Origin: Zymoseptoria tritici IPO323
Lineage: Eukaryota; Ascomycota; Dothideomycetes; Mycosphaerellales; Mycosphaerellaceae
DNA: 64,000 nucleotides
Assembly: GCF_000219625.1 (NCBI RefSeq)
Contig: NC_018216.1
Location: 186,001-250,000, forward strand
Direction of reading: 5' to 3'
The position numbers and the translations under genes are program-made. This document shows positions 10,055 through 20,812 of this stretch, piece by piece. Position 1 is the stretch's first letter, and the number at the start of each line of letters is the position of its first letter. The notes below the pieces were generated by a model. It searched no databases, had not been told where the DNA came from, and saw only the letters and a list, made by a program, of their open reading frames with translations.

Positions 10055-11591
10055 ATGCCATCATTCGCCTCTCTTGTCCTTGCCGCAACCGGCCTCTTCG
10101 CCGCGGCAACCAACGCCCAGTTCAACGCCGCAGCAAAGACCAATGTGGCCATCTACTGGGGTCAAGGACCGAACCAGCTTCGTCTATTGGAGCACTGCAA
10201 GCGTCCGGCGGTAGACATCATCAACATCGGATTCATCAACCAATTTCCGGATCAGACTGGCAGTTATCCAGGATCAAACTTTGGTATGTCATCGATGTTC
10301 TGACAGACTCAACCGTATGAAATGTGTGCTGACTGCGTTCACTTCTTTAGGAAACGCCTGCTACGCCAACGTCTACAGTGATCCTAAGACTGGTCAGCCG
10401 ACGAAGCTCTACTCGCAATGCCCGTATGTGACCTTCATCCAGGACTCCTGGGCACGATCGCGGTAGCCAAGACTACTTCTTGAACTTCTCCACGTGCTGA
10501 CACAATCGAAAGGAACATCGGTCCAGATATCAAGGCCTGCCAACAGACGTACGGAAAGAAGATCCTCCTGTCAATCGGCGGCGCATACCCCCAAAACGTA
10601 AGAAACACCAATGGCAGAAAGTCTGCAACTTCTGTGCCAGCAGATCTCAGCCCGCCCTCGTACCTATCACACCCAACGATCACTAACCCTTCCATCTCCC
10701 ATTCCAGTACTACCTCAAATCCGACACCTCCGCCAACGCCTTCGCCGACTTCCTCTGGAAAGCCTTCGGCCCCGTCCAAACCGGCTACACCGGACCCCGC
10801 CCCTTTGGCGACGCCGTCGTCGACGGCTTCGACTTCGACATTGAGTCCTACATCTCCCCCGCCCCCTCCGGCGTGTCCGACTACCAAACCCGTGGCTACA
10901 TCTCCATGATCAACCGCTTCAAAAACGTCCTCTTCAAACAGTACACATCCAAATCCTTCTATCTCTCCGCCGCACCGCAGTGTATCGTTCCCGACGCACA
11001 CTTCGCCACGGTAATGAAGTCCGCCTGGTTCGACTTCATGTTCATCCAATTCTACAACACGCCGCAATGTTCCGCGCGGGCGGCGATTAACAAAGCCAAA
11101 GGGACGGGAACCGCGGACATATCGTTCGACACATGGCACAATTCCCCGGCGTCGCTCAATCCGAATGTGAAATTCTACATCGGTTTGCCGGGAGCGCCGG
11201 CCGCCGCGGCGAGTGGGTATTATCTCAACCCCGCGGAGGCGCAGAGTGTGATCAGGAGGTTTTTTGGGAGGGCGAAGTTTGGAGGGGTGATGGTTTGGGA
11301 GGCGACGTATGATTATACGAATACGGTTTGTGGGAGGCCGTATGGGGGGATCATGAAGGTAAGCATCGACCGTGTCTCGGAAACCATTCCCTTCTGCCAT
11401 GCCATGGATGTTTGAGACGCCTGCTGACTTGTCCTCTTCTTGCTTTGAAGGATATTCTGAAAGCGTTGGCGAGTGGGACGAGTGTCAACACGGCGAATTG
11501 TGGAGGGACGATTAAGAGGAGACGGGCGACGTTGGAGGAGAGGAGGGAGGAGATTAGGGGAAGGACTAGGGGCAATAGAGATGCGAGATAG
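10055..11591 (+). CDS. Secreted class III endochitinase, glycoside hydrolase family 18, five exons
   Basis: Exons 10055-10283, 10351-10423, 10513-10597, 10708-11358 and 11451-11591 encode 392 residues. A signal peptide is clear (MPSFASLVLAATGLFAAATNA, cleavage near residue 21). The GH18 barrel shows NVAIYWGQG, the substrate-side ILLSIGGA, and the catalytic DGFDFDIE with acid/base Glu175. QFYNTPQC and VMVWEAT follow. It hydrolyses chitin, acting in cell-wall remodelling or outside the cell. Intron borders are all GT-AG. The last exon adds an arginine-rich tail of about 25 residues after a conserved ILKALASG helix; no chitin-binding module or GPI signal is present. The length is typical apart from that tail. 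Confidence 0.93.
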
Positions 11592-11870
11592 GAAAGGGGA
11601 GGTCGGAAACGTCTGAAATCCGGAATTGTGTTGGACGAGATCAGGAAAGGGGCACTTCGTCTTGTGCAGATGTGGAAAATGGTGTAGATGTGGACTTCAA
11701 TATACCCAACCCGCCCTGGTCTGCTCTGTGAGCGCAGGGCTGGGGTTCGCGATGGATGTCTGTTCCGGCGAAAGCATCTCGGATATCGGTGTCTTGCAAG
11801 TATTGTGTTCCTCCTTCACCGGGCATGAGAATCGAGTAGACCGAGCCAGTGAATCATCCACTTCTCCGCC

Positions 11871-12286
11871 TCAATCGACGCGTGGGACGTCGTGACAGTA
11901 CGCCGTGCCAAAGCCATCCGGTCGACAAATGTCGTTCTGGCCTCCACACTTGGCAGCGTCCTGTCGAAAAGAAGAAGAAGAAAGTCAGAATTTGTCAAAA
12001 CTGACGGCTTTGCGTTTCGTGCTTGGGCGGTGGTGGTGGTGGTGGTATACATACGTTGCAGGTGTATGTTTTGCAGTCGGCGGCTTGACACCTGTAGGGA
12101 TTTCCTGGTCCGCCGTAGAAACAGCTCTGCTGGAGAAAGGGGGGTTGGATGTTAGCAGAAGAGGGACTAGGGACAAGGAAGGATGGGAGGTCTTGAGCCA
12201 CGTACCGCGCAGGTTTCCGGGACTGGTTCGACTGCGTTCTCGGCGACGACCATGCCGAGAAGCACGAAGATTGCGAAGATGTGCAT
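11871..12286 (-). CDS. Small secreted cysteine-rich protein (effector-like), three exons
   Basis: Exons 12206-12286, 12055-12126 and 11871-11960 join in phase 0 to an 80-residue protein. Introns of 79 and 94 nt run GTACGT...CAGCAG and GTATGT...GACAG. A signal peptide (MHIFAIFVLLGMVVA) is followed by a mature part of about 65 residues with exactly eight cysteines: TC, SC, RC, DC, TC, KC, IC and YC. That suggests four disulfides. I do not recognise the family. Small, secreted, even-cysteine proteins are typical fungal effectors or antimicrobial-type proteins, which is an inference from form only. The gene converges on the chitinase (280 bp between stops). The first intron has a NAGNAG acceptor, so one Gln may or may not be included. 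Confidence 0.7.
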
Positions 12287-12297
12287 TGTTGTTGGTT

Positions 12298-12333
12298 GTT
12301 TGGTCGTTGGTCGTTGGTCGTTGGTCGTTGGTC
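12298..12333. repeat. Heptamer tandem repeat, about 4.5 copies
   Basis: A GGTCGTT unit is repeated head to tail just upstream of the start of the eight-Cys gene, in its presumed 5' leader or promoter. A second simple repeat, (GGT)n at about 12027-12046, lies inside that gene's second intron. Confidence 0.85.
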
Positions 12334-13921
12334 TTTGAACGAGCAGGACGTTGTGTTTTGATGTCTGTATGCGAACGTCGTTGGTGAAAGGGAGGAGAAG
12401 AAGAAGGAGAAGAAGAGGGGCATCAGCAGAAGTTATACAGCCTCTGTCCGCAAAGGAAGAATCAGTGTTCAGTCCTTAATCCTGGTCTGGTCGCCGGCCT
12501 GTCCCAGCCGATGTCAGCTCGCAAGCCTTCGATCACTGCCTTCTCAAAGACGGCTTCGATTGAGTTTTCGACGATAAGCACTATTCCTGTATACAGGATA
12601 CAAGCCTGTCTTGTGCATACAAGAATATCCCCACGGAGAGCGTCCACAGCACACGTACATCGTAAGAACTTTTGTGTCATTTGCCCGGTCAAACAGGATC
12701 GATCCTCGCCACGAAAGGAATGCCGAGTTCCCGTATGGTGGTCTTAATTCTTATAGCAAAGACGAGTTGTACAGTCTGTAGAAACTGTGTTGGGCACGCA
12801 TAGCCCCAGCGAAATCGCTTCCGCCAGAGTCCGCGTCGCGATCGCAACGAAGCATGTCTTGGAAGTCGGATCGAGCACGATTTGAGTTTGTGAGAAGGCC
12901 TCGCCTTGCCCTGGCGACAGTGGCTGTGCATCCCACCGATCGCAGGGGGGGCCACGTGGCAAGCGGCCTGGAATGGGGATTTTGGTCGCGGACACCTCGT
13001 CGTATGGCCAGTAAGGATGACTATGTTATTGTCGTTAGCAAAGCCGTGATCCGACGGATGAGGGCAGCAAAGCTGCGCAATAGTTTGGTGGGCTGTGCGA
13101 AAGGTTTCACATCAGATACGAGAATCGAACAGGATTCTACCGTCCGTCCGGGGTCGTCAGAGCTTGATCGCAAATGTAGCTCTCGAAGATCTGGCCCACG
13201 GCGTTGTACGAACTATGCAGCATACAACAAGGACGGCGATGCCATGGTCGAAGACGCTGCCGTGGCCAGCACCATCGTGCGGCGATCTGAATTGCTTGCC
13301 AGCTGCTTGTGTTCGCAGAGTGATGGAGTGTACGACTGAGGCATCGAAAGGTAGGTATAGTAGGACGAGGCGGAACTGGTCTCTTACTCTGACCGATATC
13401 GACTTTTTGCCGTCAAGAAGGCTATGTTCGCGATCCCGGTAGGCGATGAAGCATTTCGCGGGGTGGCCAATGGAGCCCTTGCGATCTTGGAGCTGTGTGC
13501 ACGACCACAATCTCACTGTTCGTCTGACGGACACAGATTCTCTCCAGCGGCTCTTTGATCGGCGATCATTGAACGCGTCGGTTCGTCCTCGATGAATTCA
13601 TGGACATTGTGTGATAGAATGCAATCGCTCCGTACACGCTCTCTGCTTGGGATGCGGTTTTCGTGTCAGAGGCTCAAAGAGCCATTTCATTTTCTGCTGT
13701 GTGTCTTATCCTGTTGTATACCCATCCCCTCTGTCCTGTTGTTACAAAGCCACTCCTCGCTACAGTCTTCCGCGTGGCTTAGTCCTCTCCGCGTCATTCT
13801 GCATTCGTACCCATGATCCAGCCGCTCGGCTTTGCAGATTACTACCTGTTATGACGATGACCGCGAGCATTGGTTCTGTGTCTCCTGCGACCGACTTTCT
13901 GTCTGCTCCACCGTCTCCCAT
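12334..13921. other. Long stretch without a recognised gene (about 1.6 kb)
   Basis: Several short frames exist on both strands, for example minus 12744-12995 and plus 12854-13339. None has a signal peptide, family motif or convincing splice partner. No inverted or tandem repeat was seen. It may hold UTRs or orphan genes. Confidence 0.5.
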
Positions 13922-14356
13922 CTAATGGCCCTCCTTACTCGGCTTCTTCGCCCCCTGATTCTCCCGATTCTGCTTCATATCCTCGTTATGCTTCTTCACA
14001 TCCTCGCTCTCCTCTCCCTCTTTCGGATGACTCGCGTTGAGAATCTTCGGTTGGGGCTTATCTTCACTCTTCTCGCCTCCACTGCTCTTCTCCGCCTGCC
14101 CGCGTGAGCTGGCTTCCTTCCCACCACTGCTGCTACCACCTGTCGACGGAGGTGCAGGACCGGGGTGCTCAGCGTCTTTGGTCTCTTGCGAGCGCGAGTG
14201 TTCGGGGTTCGCGTCGCCGGACCCGTAGTCGGAGCTATTGAAGCGGAGGGCAGTGGTGCTGAATGCAGGGCCGCCGCCACGGGTGATGGAGATGCTGCTG
14301 CTGCGGAAGGAGCTAGTTGGTTTTGGGAGAGCTCGAGGGGTACGTAAGAGAAACAT
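13922..14356 (-). CDS. Small disordered protein with mitochondrial-type N-terminus
   Basis: 144 residues in one exon. The first 40 residues are rich in Arg, Ser and aromatic residues and lack acidic residues (MFLLRTPRALPKPTSSFRSS). This looks like a mitochondrial presequence, with a possible cleavage site near AFSTTALRF. The rest is hydrophilic and disordered, dominated by Gly, Ser, Glu and Lys. It ends with a short charged helix (KILNASHPKEGEESEDVKKH). I recall similar small proteins in Dothideomycetes genomes but cannot name a function. Real gene likely; function unknown. Confidence 0.6.
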   Translation of the reverse strand: MFLLRTPRALPKPTSSFRSSSISITRGGGPAFSTTALRFNSSDYGSGDANPEHSRSQETKDAEHPGPAPPSTGGSSSGGKEASSRGQAEKSSGGEKSEDKPQPKILNASHPKEGEESEDVKKHNEDMKQNRENQGAKKPSKEGH

Positions 14357-16960
14357 GTTTGAGGGTTTTTTGAGTTTGTTCGTGTGGGTTTCGTTTCAGG
14401 TGGGTGATGGATTGGGAGCTTGAGGTTTTGGTGAAGAACTCTCGTTTCGATTTGGTGGATGTCGTTGTTTGTAACTTGATGGAATATGTCTGTCAACCGT
14501 CAATGATGAAGGCAGGGAGAGCTTGGAAGCTCCACACCCGCCAGCTCGTCGCGGTGACGTATTGATTCGCAAACGCCATTTCGGCGATCTTTTCTCCTCC
14601 CGCAGTGCTTGTTTGGTCTTATCGTTATCTTGGACACTTCACTTCACTCGGTCAATGACTGCTTAGTCTCGCTATTACGGCATCTCTTGAGCGATCCAGC
14701 GGAGATGCTGATAGAACGACATGTTGCTTTCTCGAGGAGTGACGTCTAGCGATTCTGATCTAGCGGAATGACATCTACCCAGATTGGACTGACCAGGGTG
14801 TCCTGGATATCGAAAGGAGATGACTCCGATGTGCGTTTGGGGTTGGCCATTGGCTGCCGCTTGATAATCCAACCTTGAAGAAGGTAGGTAGGGAATGAAT
14901 TTCTCAGAAAGACTCTTCTGGTTCGATGAAAGACGGCATAATATTCTCAACAGGACCTTTACGATGCTCAAGGTACATTTCCTTAAGGAAAGTCGAGCTA
15001 CCCGCACTCTCATTTACGGAAGAGGTTGGACACTGCAGGAGGTCTCGTTCGAGGTACTGGCTGAAGCTCTGAAACTGGAAGGCGATCGTATGCTCACGGT
15101 AGAACGAGCACATCTGAAGCTCATCTTGCTACGGCTGACCAAGAAGTGCGGATCTACTGAGCACGAAGCGCAGCCACTCTGCCCTCACTCGGAGCACTGA
15201 GCGTTATATGACTACTGGAAGCACAACGAAAGCCACTTCCTGCAGACCTCTGCATTGTTGGCTTTGCGTAGCGCGAGCTTGTTCTCCCCTCGCACAAGTA
15301 TCGTGAGATGCACTCTGAAGGAGATGGCGACAGGATCCGTTCAATAATCTCTGTTAGAGTGCGAGCAGACCTGACTTCAGGGCAAACTGCCTCGAAGCTG
15401 ATGACCAACAGGACATGGTCATATGAGGCAGTCCTTCACACTGAGGCAGCTTTCAAGACTCGATGGCGGCGAGGATGCTATTGTCACATGAGCATGAACA
15501 TCATGTTCGGTCGTCCGCGGCGTTGGAGAAGAGGAAAAGGTATCTTCCGACTGCATGTTCGTAGGAGCCGCAGGGGACTAGTGATCATGCAGTCATATCT
15601 GAAAGGCGGTGGAGCAAGTTGACATGGGTTTGAGGGGGCGGAAGTCCGGACGGAATAGCAGGCTGAGCTCCGGCAGTGAATCGTAGTGCCGGCGGCGCCT
15701 GGATCTCTCTTCGATCATCCGCAGGATTCGCAGCTTTAGCACCGCCGCGGTCGTTGGGCAGCAATGTCTTGGTAGAAGTGGAGGTGCAGAGTGTAGACAC
15801 CGCCAGACGTCGCTCAACGTCTTCTATGCCAGGCTCTCGTCGTCGATTCTGACCAATATCACTTCATCTCTCCACATGCATCGTCAGTCCCACGACGCAC
15901 GCAACGCCCACGTGCTCACATACACGTCGCCGATCCGTTCGATTCATGCATCCATGGTCGGCACCGCATGTAGTTTTTGAAAGCAACATCTTGGCGTTTG
16001 ACCCGACAGCAAGGTATAATTTCTGGGCGACAGGGATGAGATTCATCTGCCCAGACGCTAGGGACCGGGGATGCGGCGGCGTGGGGGAGCTAGTGTGGTG
16101 TGCCGTGGCGATCTTTTGCCGATAAGGCACGCCATGTGCTGCGGGTTGGAGAAGAGAAGACAGCGTCGACGGCAAGGGCGGTAACGTGTCACTTTTTTTT
16201 TTTTTGATTCCCACGAGAGAACTGGTGGCGCTGAGGACGAGCGGTGAGAAGACCGATAGGGCGAAAGGCGATAGATCAATAGGATTAATGTGATACGTTT
16301 CGACTGCCTTGCGATCTCTCGTCTCGTCTGGCCTGGCCCTAGATTGACGATGGATTTCGACCCGCCGGCAGGGAACAAGGATCAAGTCTCTTTGGCAACC
16401 CGAACCCGTCTGCTCTTTCCCTTCGTCTATATCGCTTTGCCGTTCGCCCTCCGCTTCGGGTTCAGACGTCTCTTTGATCGCAAAGAAAATCAAGCGGACG
16501 CACCACAATCCTGCCCGGCTATCCTGAGTCTCTCCAGCTGAGCGGTCATCGCAGTGCTCACACCATCGAAGCCACATATCATCCAGTCACACCGCTGTTC
16601 AGCCCTTCCGACCCAGACTTCCACCTCCCAAGACATCTCACCTCTGTTTCACCGCGTTTGCGTTTGCGACCAGACACGGCCGTCAAGAGATCGACCCGGA
16701 TTTCACCTCTTTCCAAGACGGATCGTCATTCCTTCCACATATTCCCACCGTCCCAAAGGCTTGGTTCCTGACACCTCGATTCGCACTTGACACGCACGCG
16801 ACATCCCTCTCTCCACCTCCGCAATCCCCCACGCCGTCAAATCTAGATCAGATCTCCGTCTTCGACTCCACCTTCTTCCGTCTGGACTCCACCACCTCGA
16901 AGTCAACAAACAAGGACCACAACACGAATCCCTCAAAACCTCCCACAACCTACGCCTGGC
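14357..16960. other. Long stretch without a recognised gene (about 2.6 kb)
   Basis: Frames of up to 237 codons on the minus strand (15864-16577) have shuffled composition and no motif, and look like chance openings. A 13-nt poly-T run lies near 16193-16205. The last 400 bp, rich in pyrimidines, probably form the promoter and leader of the next gene. No RNA gene recognised. Confidence 0.5.
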
Positions 16961-17608
16961 ATGTGTGTCGCCAATCTGATCCTCACCAATCAATCTTGCT
17001 CCCACCGCTGGTACCAACTCGTGCGTCCATGCAACCCGTCTAACGACCTCTCCAACTGCCCAGCAAAATTGCGCCTCGAAGGCTGGGAGTCACGCGTCGA
17101 TCACTGTCCCTTTTGCTCTACGTCCTCAACCTCTGAGCCTCAGCCCTCAACCCACCGCCTCTTCGGCAGCACCTCATCCGCAAGCTCCATGTCTTCACCC
17201 ACCGATCCTTTCGCCATGGCCTTGCGACGGACATCCTCCACCCGTCGCGGGAGCATCGCTTCATCTCCCTCCGGCTCCACAACCCCCATGTCGCCCATCT
17301 CCCGCCAGAGCACAGGCGGAAGCGGCGCTAGCGGTTACTTCGCTTCCGATGTCGACCGCGGACAACGATCCCGCGACATGAACGATAGGATTCTGATGTA
17401 CCTCTCTTCGGAACCGCATCAGGTGTTGCCCAGCGGGAAGAAGCATTATCCGACTTATCCGAGTGTCATGGAGAGCGCGGAGGAGAGTGGCGCGGGAACC
17501 ACTGCGTCTTCGTTCTCGGATGAGAGAAGTGGATTGGGAAAGACGAAGGGGAGGTTGACGAGGGGTTGGAAGCGGATGAGTGCGAATTTGATGATGAAGA
17601 ATGTTTGA
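16961..17608 (+). CDS. Unknown protein with N-terminal Cys/His cluster and disordered Ser-rich tail
   Basis: 215 residues in one exon starting MCVANLILTNQSCSHRWYQL. The first 52 residues contain Cys13, His15, Cys24, Cys33, Cys49 and Cys52, the last pair as CPFC, suggesting a small zinc-binding fold. The remaining three quarters is Ser/Thr/Gly-rich and low in hydrophobic residues, with a tyrosine-rich patch (KKHYPTYPSVMESAEESG) and a basic C-terminus (RLTRGWKRMSANLMMKNV). I do not recognise a named family. The Cys/His arrangement and codon structure make it a believable gene. A nuclear or cytosolic regulatory protein is possible, but this is a guess. Confidence 0.6.
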   Translation: MCVANLILTNQSCSHRWYQLVRPCNPSNDLSNCPAKLRLEGWESRVDHCPFCSTSSTSEPQPSTHRLFGSTSSASSMSSPTDPFAMALRRTSSTRRGSIASSPSGSTTPMSPISRQSTGGSGASGYFASDVDRGQRSRDMNDRILMYLSSEPHQVLPSGKKHYPTYPSVMESAEESGAGTTASSFSDERSGLGKTKGRLTRGWKRMSANLMMKNV

Positions 17609-18641
17609 GATTTGTTTACCTGGGATTGCCATTATGGAGGCTTTTTGAACCAAAGCACGAGGGAAAGTTTGTCATCAACCTGACCTGCCACGATGGAGAC
17701 GCTACAAGTGAGGAGCGAAGCTACAAGGCCGGAGCGACTGTGCCTGAGCCCTCACGCCACCGAGAAATCCATGGGCATTTCAGACGGTGGCCAGGCGTGC
17801 AGACCACACGCAAGCAGTCGAAACGGTCTCCCAACAAGTGCGCCACTTCGCCAGCAAGCAAGAAATCTGAAGTGTTGAGACAGAGAGAACAGAGAGAACA
17901 AAGAAGACGTCGGCAAAGCTTGCCTGAGATGAAAAAAAAAAGCGGCGGCGGGACGCAGGAATACGCGGGTACCAAGATGCACCAGGAGGACTGGATGGAG
18001 GTGATGCTGGGTTTGCGCTCGCGGGAGGATCTTCGCTTTCGAGTATGAATGCTGAAGCACGTGGGTCTTGAGGGTAGAGATTGGAATCAACGTGAAAGAG
18101 AACCGGATACAACGAGGAGCCAACGATACAGACATTAAAGCGAGGAGCAGGAACGCAGAGAAGCGAATGTGCTTCGCGGAAAGTGAAGTCAGAACTCACT
18201 ATGGACTATATTCCCTCATCTCATCTCATCGCTTCTCGTATGTCGGTGTTGTTCAATTCAAATGGTCGTCGTGACTTGTTCTCGGCGAGAGGGGAAGAGA
18301 AGGCGGGAGTAATCTGTTTGTTTGCAATAGATTATTCATGGTCCAGCACTCTCACACTATGAACAAGAATTGCATTCACCTAACAACCTGGTTTTCACAT
18401 GCAATCTAACCCGGACGTTAGTTTGGGGCGAGCGAGAGCTCCGAGGTCGCCGCCACATCCCCGCAAAATCGCTTGTCCAACCAATCAACACGAACGTCTT
18501 GGTCCATCAATTTTGCTGACAGCGCCGAGCCAGGCCAGACCTTGCGAATGTGACTGTTGGTCTGAGTCTATCTTTTCGACCGCCTTCGACAAGAAACGAC
18601 ATCCCTTCACGATAATATCCGAATCATCTTGATACCCGCGC
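17609..18641. other. Intergenic, about 1 kb upstream of ilv2
   Basis: Overlapping frames on both strands near 17.6-18.2 kb lack any protein-like feature. A 10-nt poly-A run lies at about 17932-17941. The right half is the presumed ilv2 promoter. Confidence 0.5.
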
Positions 18642-20812
18642 ATGACCACCATCATGTTGCAATCCACCGCCGCCAAAAAGGCTCTCCAATGCCTCCCCCG
18701 AACTCGCCAATTCTCCTCTACACCCGCCGCCGCCATTTCGCCATACCGACCGAATGCTCCCTCAAAAGCAGCGAAACCCGCACGACGCAATGTCTCCGAT
18801 TCGAGCAAACGACCAGCACAAGCGGCGCCAGCGTCAGCGACACGAGCGGTGCCCAGTCCTGCTTTTAACACGTCCGAGCCTAGATCGCGACAGCCGCAAC
18901 CTCTACAGCCATTCCGACAGCCGGAGATGGATCATAGCTTTGTGGGAATGAAGGGTGGAGAAATTTTCCACGAGATGATGTTGAGGCAGGGCGTGAAGCA
19001 TATCTGTATGTGATTAAAGACGAGATGCGAGGAAGACATACAAAGACTAACACAATATTCTCAGTCGGCTACCCTGGAGGCGCCATTCTCCCCGTTTTCG
19101 ATGCCATTTTCAATAGCCCGCATTTCGACTTCATCCTCCCTCGACATGAGCAAGGCGCTGGACACATGGCAGAAGGATACGCGCGCGCGTCGGGCAAATG
19201 TGGAGTGGTGGTTGTAACATCGGGACCAGGTGCGACCAACGTTATCACACCCATGCAGGATGCTCTGATGGACGGTACACCAATGGTCGTTTTCTGCGGA
19301 CAGGTGCCAACATCAGCCATTGGCTCAGACGCTTTCCAAGAGGCCGACACTGTGGGAATCTCCCGAGCATGCACAAAGTGGAACGTGATGGTCAAGAACA
19401 TCGCTGAGCTCCCACGACGCATTAACGAGGCGTTCGAAATCGCTACATCGGGCAGACCAGGCCCTGTGTTGGTCGATCTGCCGAAAGATGTCACCGGTGG
19501 CACGCTCAACCGACCAATCCCAATGACCTCCACTCTCCCCAGCCACCCATCCGCCGCGACTTTGGCCGCCCGCGAGCTGTCCATGAGGCAGCTTGACGGC
19601 AGCATTCAACGATCCGCAAACCTCATCAACATGGCCAAGAAGCCCGTCATCTACGCCGGTCAGGGTGTTCTCGGCCACCCCGATGGTCCCAAAATGCTCA
19701 AGGAACTCTCCGAAAAGGCTCAAATCCCCGTGACCACTACTCTGCAAGGCCTGGGCGCCTACGACGAACTCGACCCGAAATCCCTCCACATGCTCGGCAT
19801 GCACGGCTCCGCCTTTGCCAACATGTCCATCCAAGAAGCCGATCTGGTCATCGCCCTGGGCGCCCGCTTCGACGATCGCATCACCGGTCATGTCCCACGC
19901 TTCGCTCCTCAAGCCCGCCTTGCCGCGAGTGAAGGCCGCGGCGGTATCATCCACTTCGACATCCAACCCAAGAACATTAACAAAGTCGTGCAAGCGACCG
20001 AAGCCGTCGAAGGCGATGTGACCGCTAACCTCCAGCTCCTCCTCCCGCACATTACATCCCGCACCGAGGCTGATCGTAAAGAGTGGTTCGGCCAGATCGA
20101 TGCTTGGAAAGAGCGTTTCCCGTGGGCGTATGAGAAGGAAGACGGCCCCGATGGCGCCATCAAGCCCCAAACTGTCATCGCGAAGTTATCCGACCTCACT
20201 GCCCACCGCAAGAACGAGACCATCATCACCACCGGCGTCGGCCAGCATCAAATGTGGACAGCCCAACATTTCCGCTGGCGCGCTCCCCGCACAATGATCA
20301 CCTCCGGCGGTCTCGGCACGATGGGCTACGGCTTGCCAGCAGCCATTGGCGCAAAGGTCGCCATGCCGGACAAATTGGTGGTCGACATTGACGGCGACGC
20401 ATCCTTCCTCATGACGCAAACCGAAATGTCAACCGCAGCGGAGTTCAACATCGGCGTCAAAGTCATCGTGCTCAACAACGAGGAACAGGGAATGGTCACA
20501 CAATGGCAGTCCCTCTTCTACAACGATCGTTTCTCCCACACCCACCAGCGGAACCCCGACTTTGTCAAGTTGAGCGAGGCGATGCACGTACCCGCGCGGC
20601 GAACCGTGAAATTGGAGACCTTGGAGGAGGATCTGAAGTGGTTGATCGAGGGCTCCGGCGAGGGACCGGCATTCTTGGAAGTCAAGGTGGATCAGAAGGT
20701 TCCCGTATTGCCAATGGTGCCTGGCGGATCTGCGCTGCATGAGTTTTTGGTTTACGACGAGGTGAAGGAGAAGGAGAGGAGGAAGAGGACGAAGGAGAGG
20801 AGTGGGCGGTAG
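18642..20812 (+). CDS. ilv2: Acetolactate synthase catalytic subunit (Ilv2/AHAS), two exons
   Basis: Exons 18642-19005 and 19065-20812 give 703 residues. The 59-nt intron has a GTATGT donor, an ACTAAC branch site and a TCTCAG acceptor. The first 90 residues are Ala/Ser/Arg-rich, a mitochondrial presequence; an alternative start at 18654 would remove four residues. ThDP-enzyme signatures: FGYPGGAILPVFDAIF, RHEQGAGHMAEGYARASG (Glu150 activates ThDP), TSGPGATN, and the metal-binding DIDGDASF. The residues known from other AHAS enzymes as herbicide-contact sites read GQVP and VTQWQS, the wild-type form. It joins two pyruvates, or pyruvate and 2-oxobutyrate, at the first common step of valine, leucine and isoleucine synthesis. 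Confidence 0.96.

Noticed and set aside
10435..11400. 321-codon minus-strand frame over the chitinase gene
   Set aside because: Shadow of the GH18 exons; the plus strand has the catalytic motif and proper introns.
12744..12995. 83-codon minus frame with paired Cys (TDCTTRLC)
   Set aside because: Slightly protein-like, but no signal peptide, splice partner or recognised family.
15864..16577. 237-codon minus-strand open frame
   Set aside because: No motif, unnatural residue order and a poly-Lys run from a poly-T tract. It looks like a chance opening in noncoding DNA.
19325..20170. 281-codon minus-strand frame inside ilv2
   Set aside because: Shadow of the acetolactate synthase coding strand.
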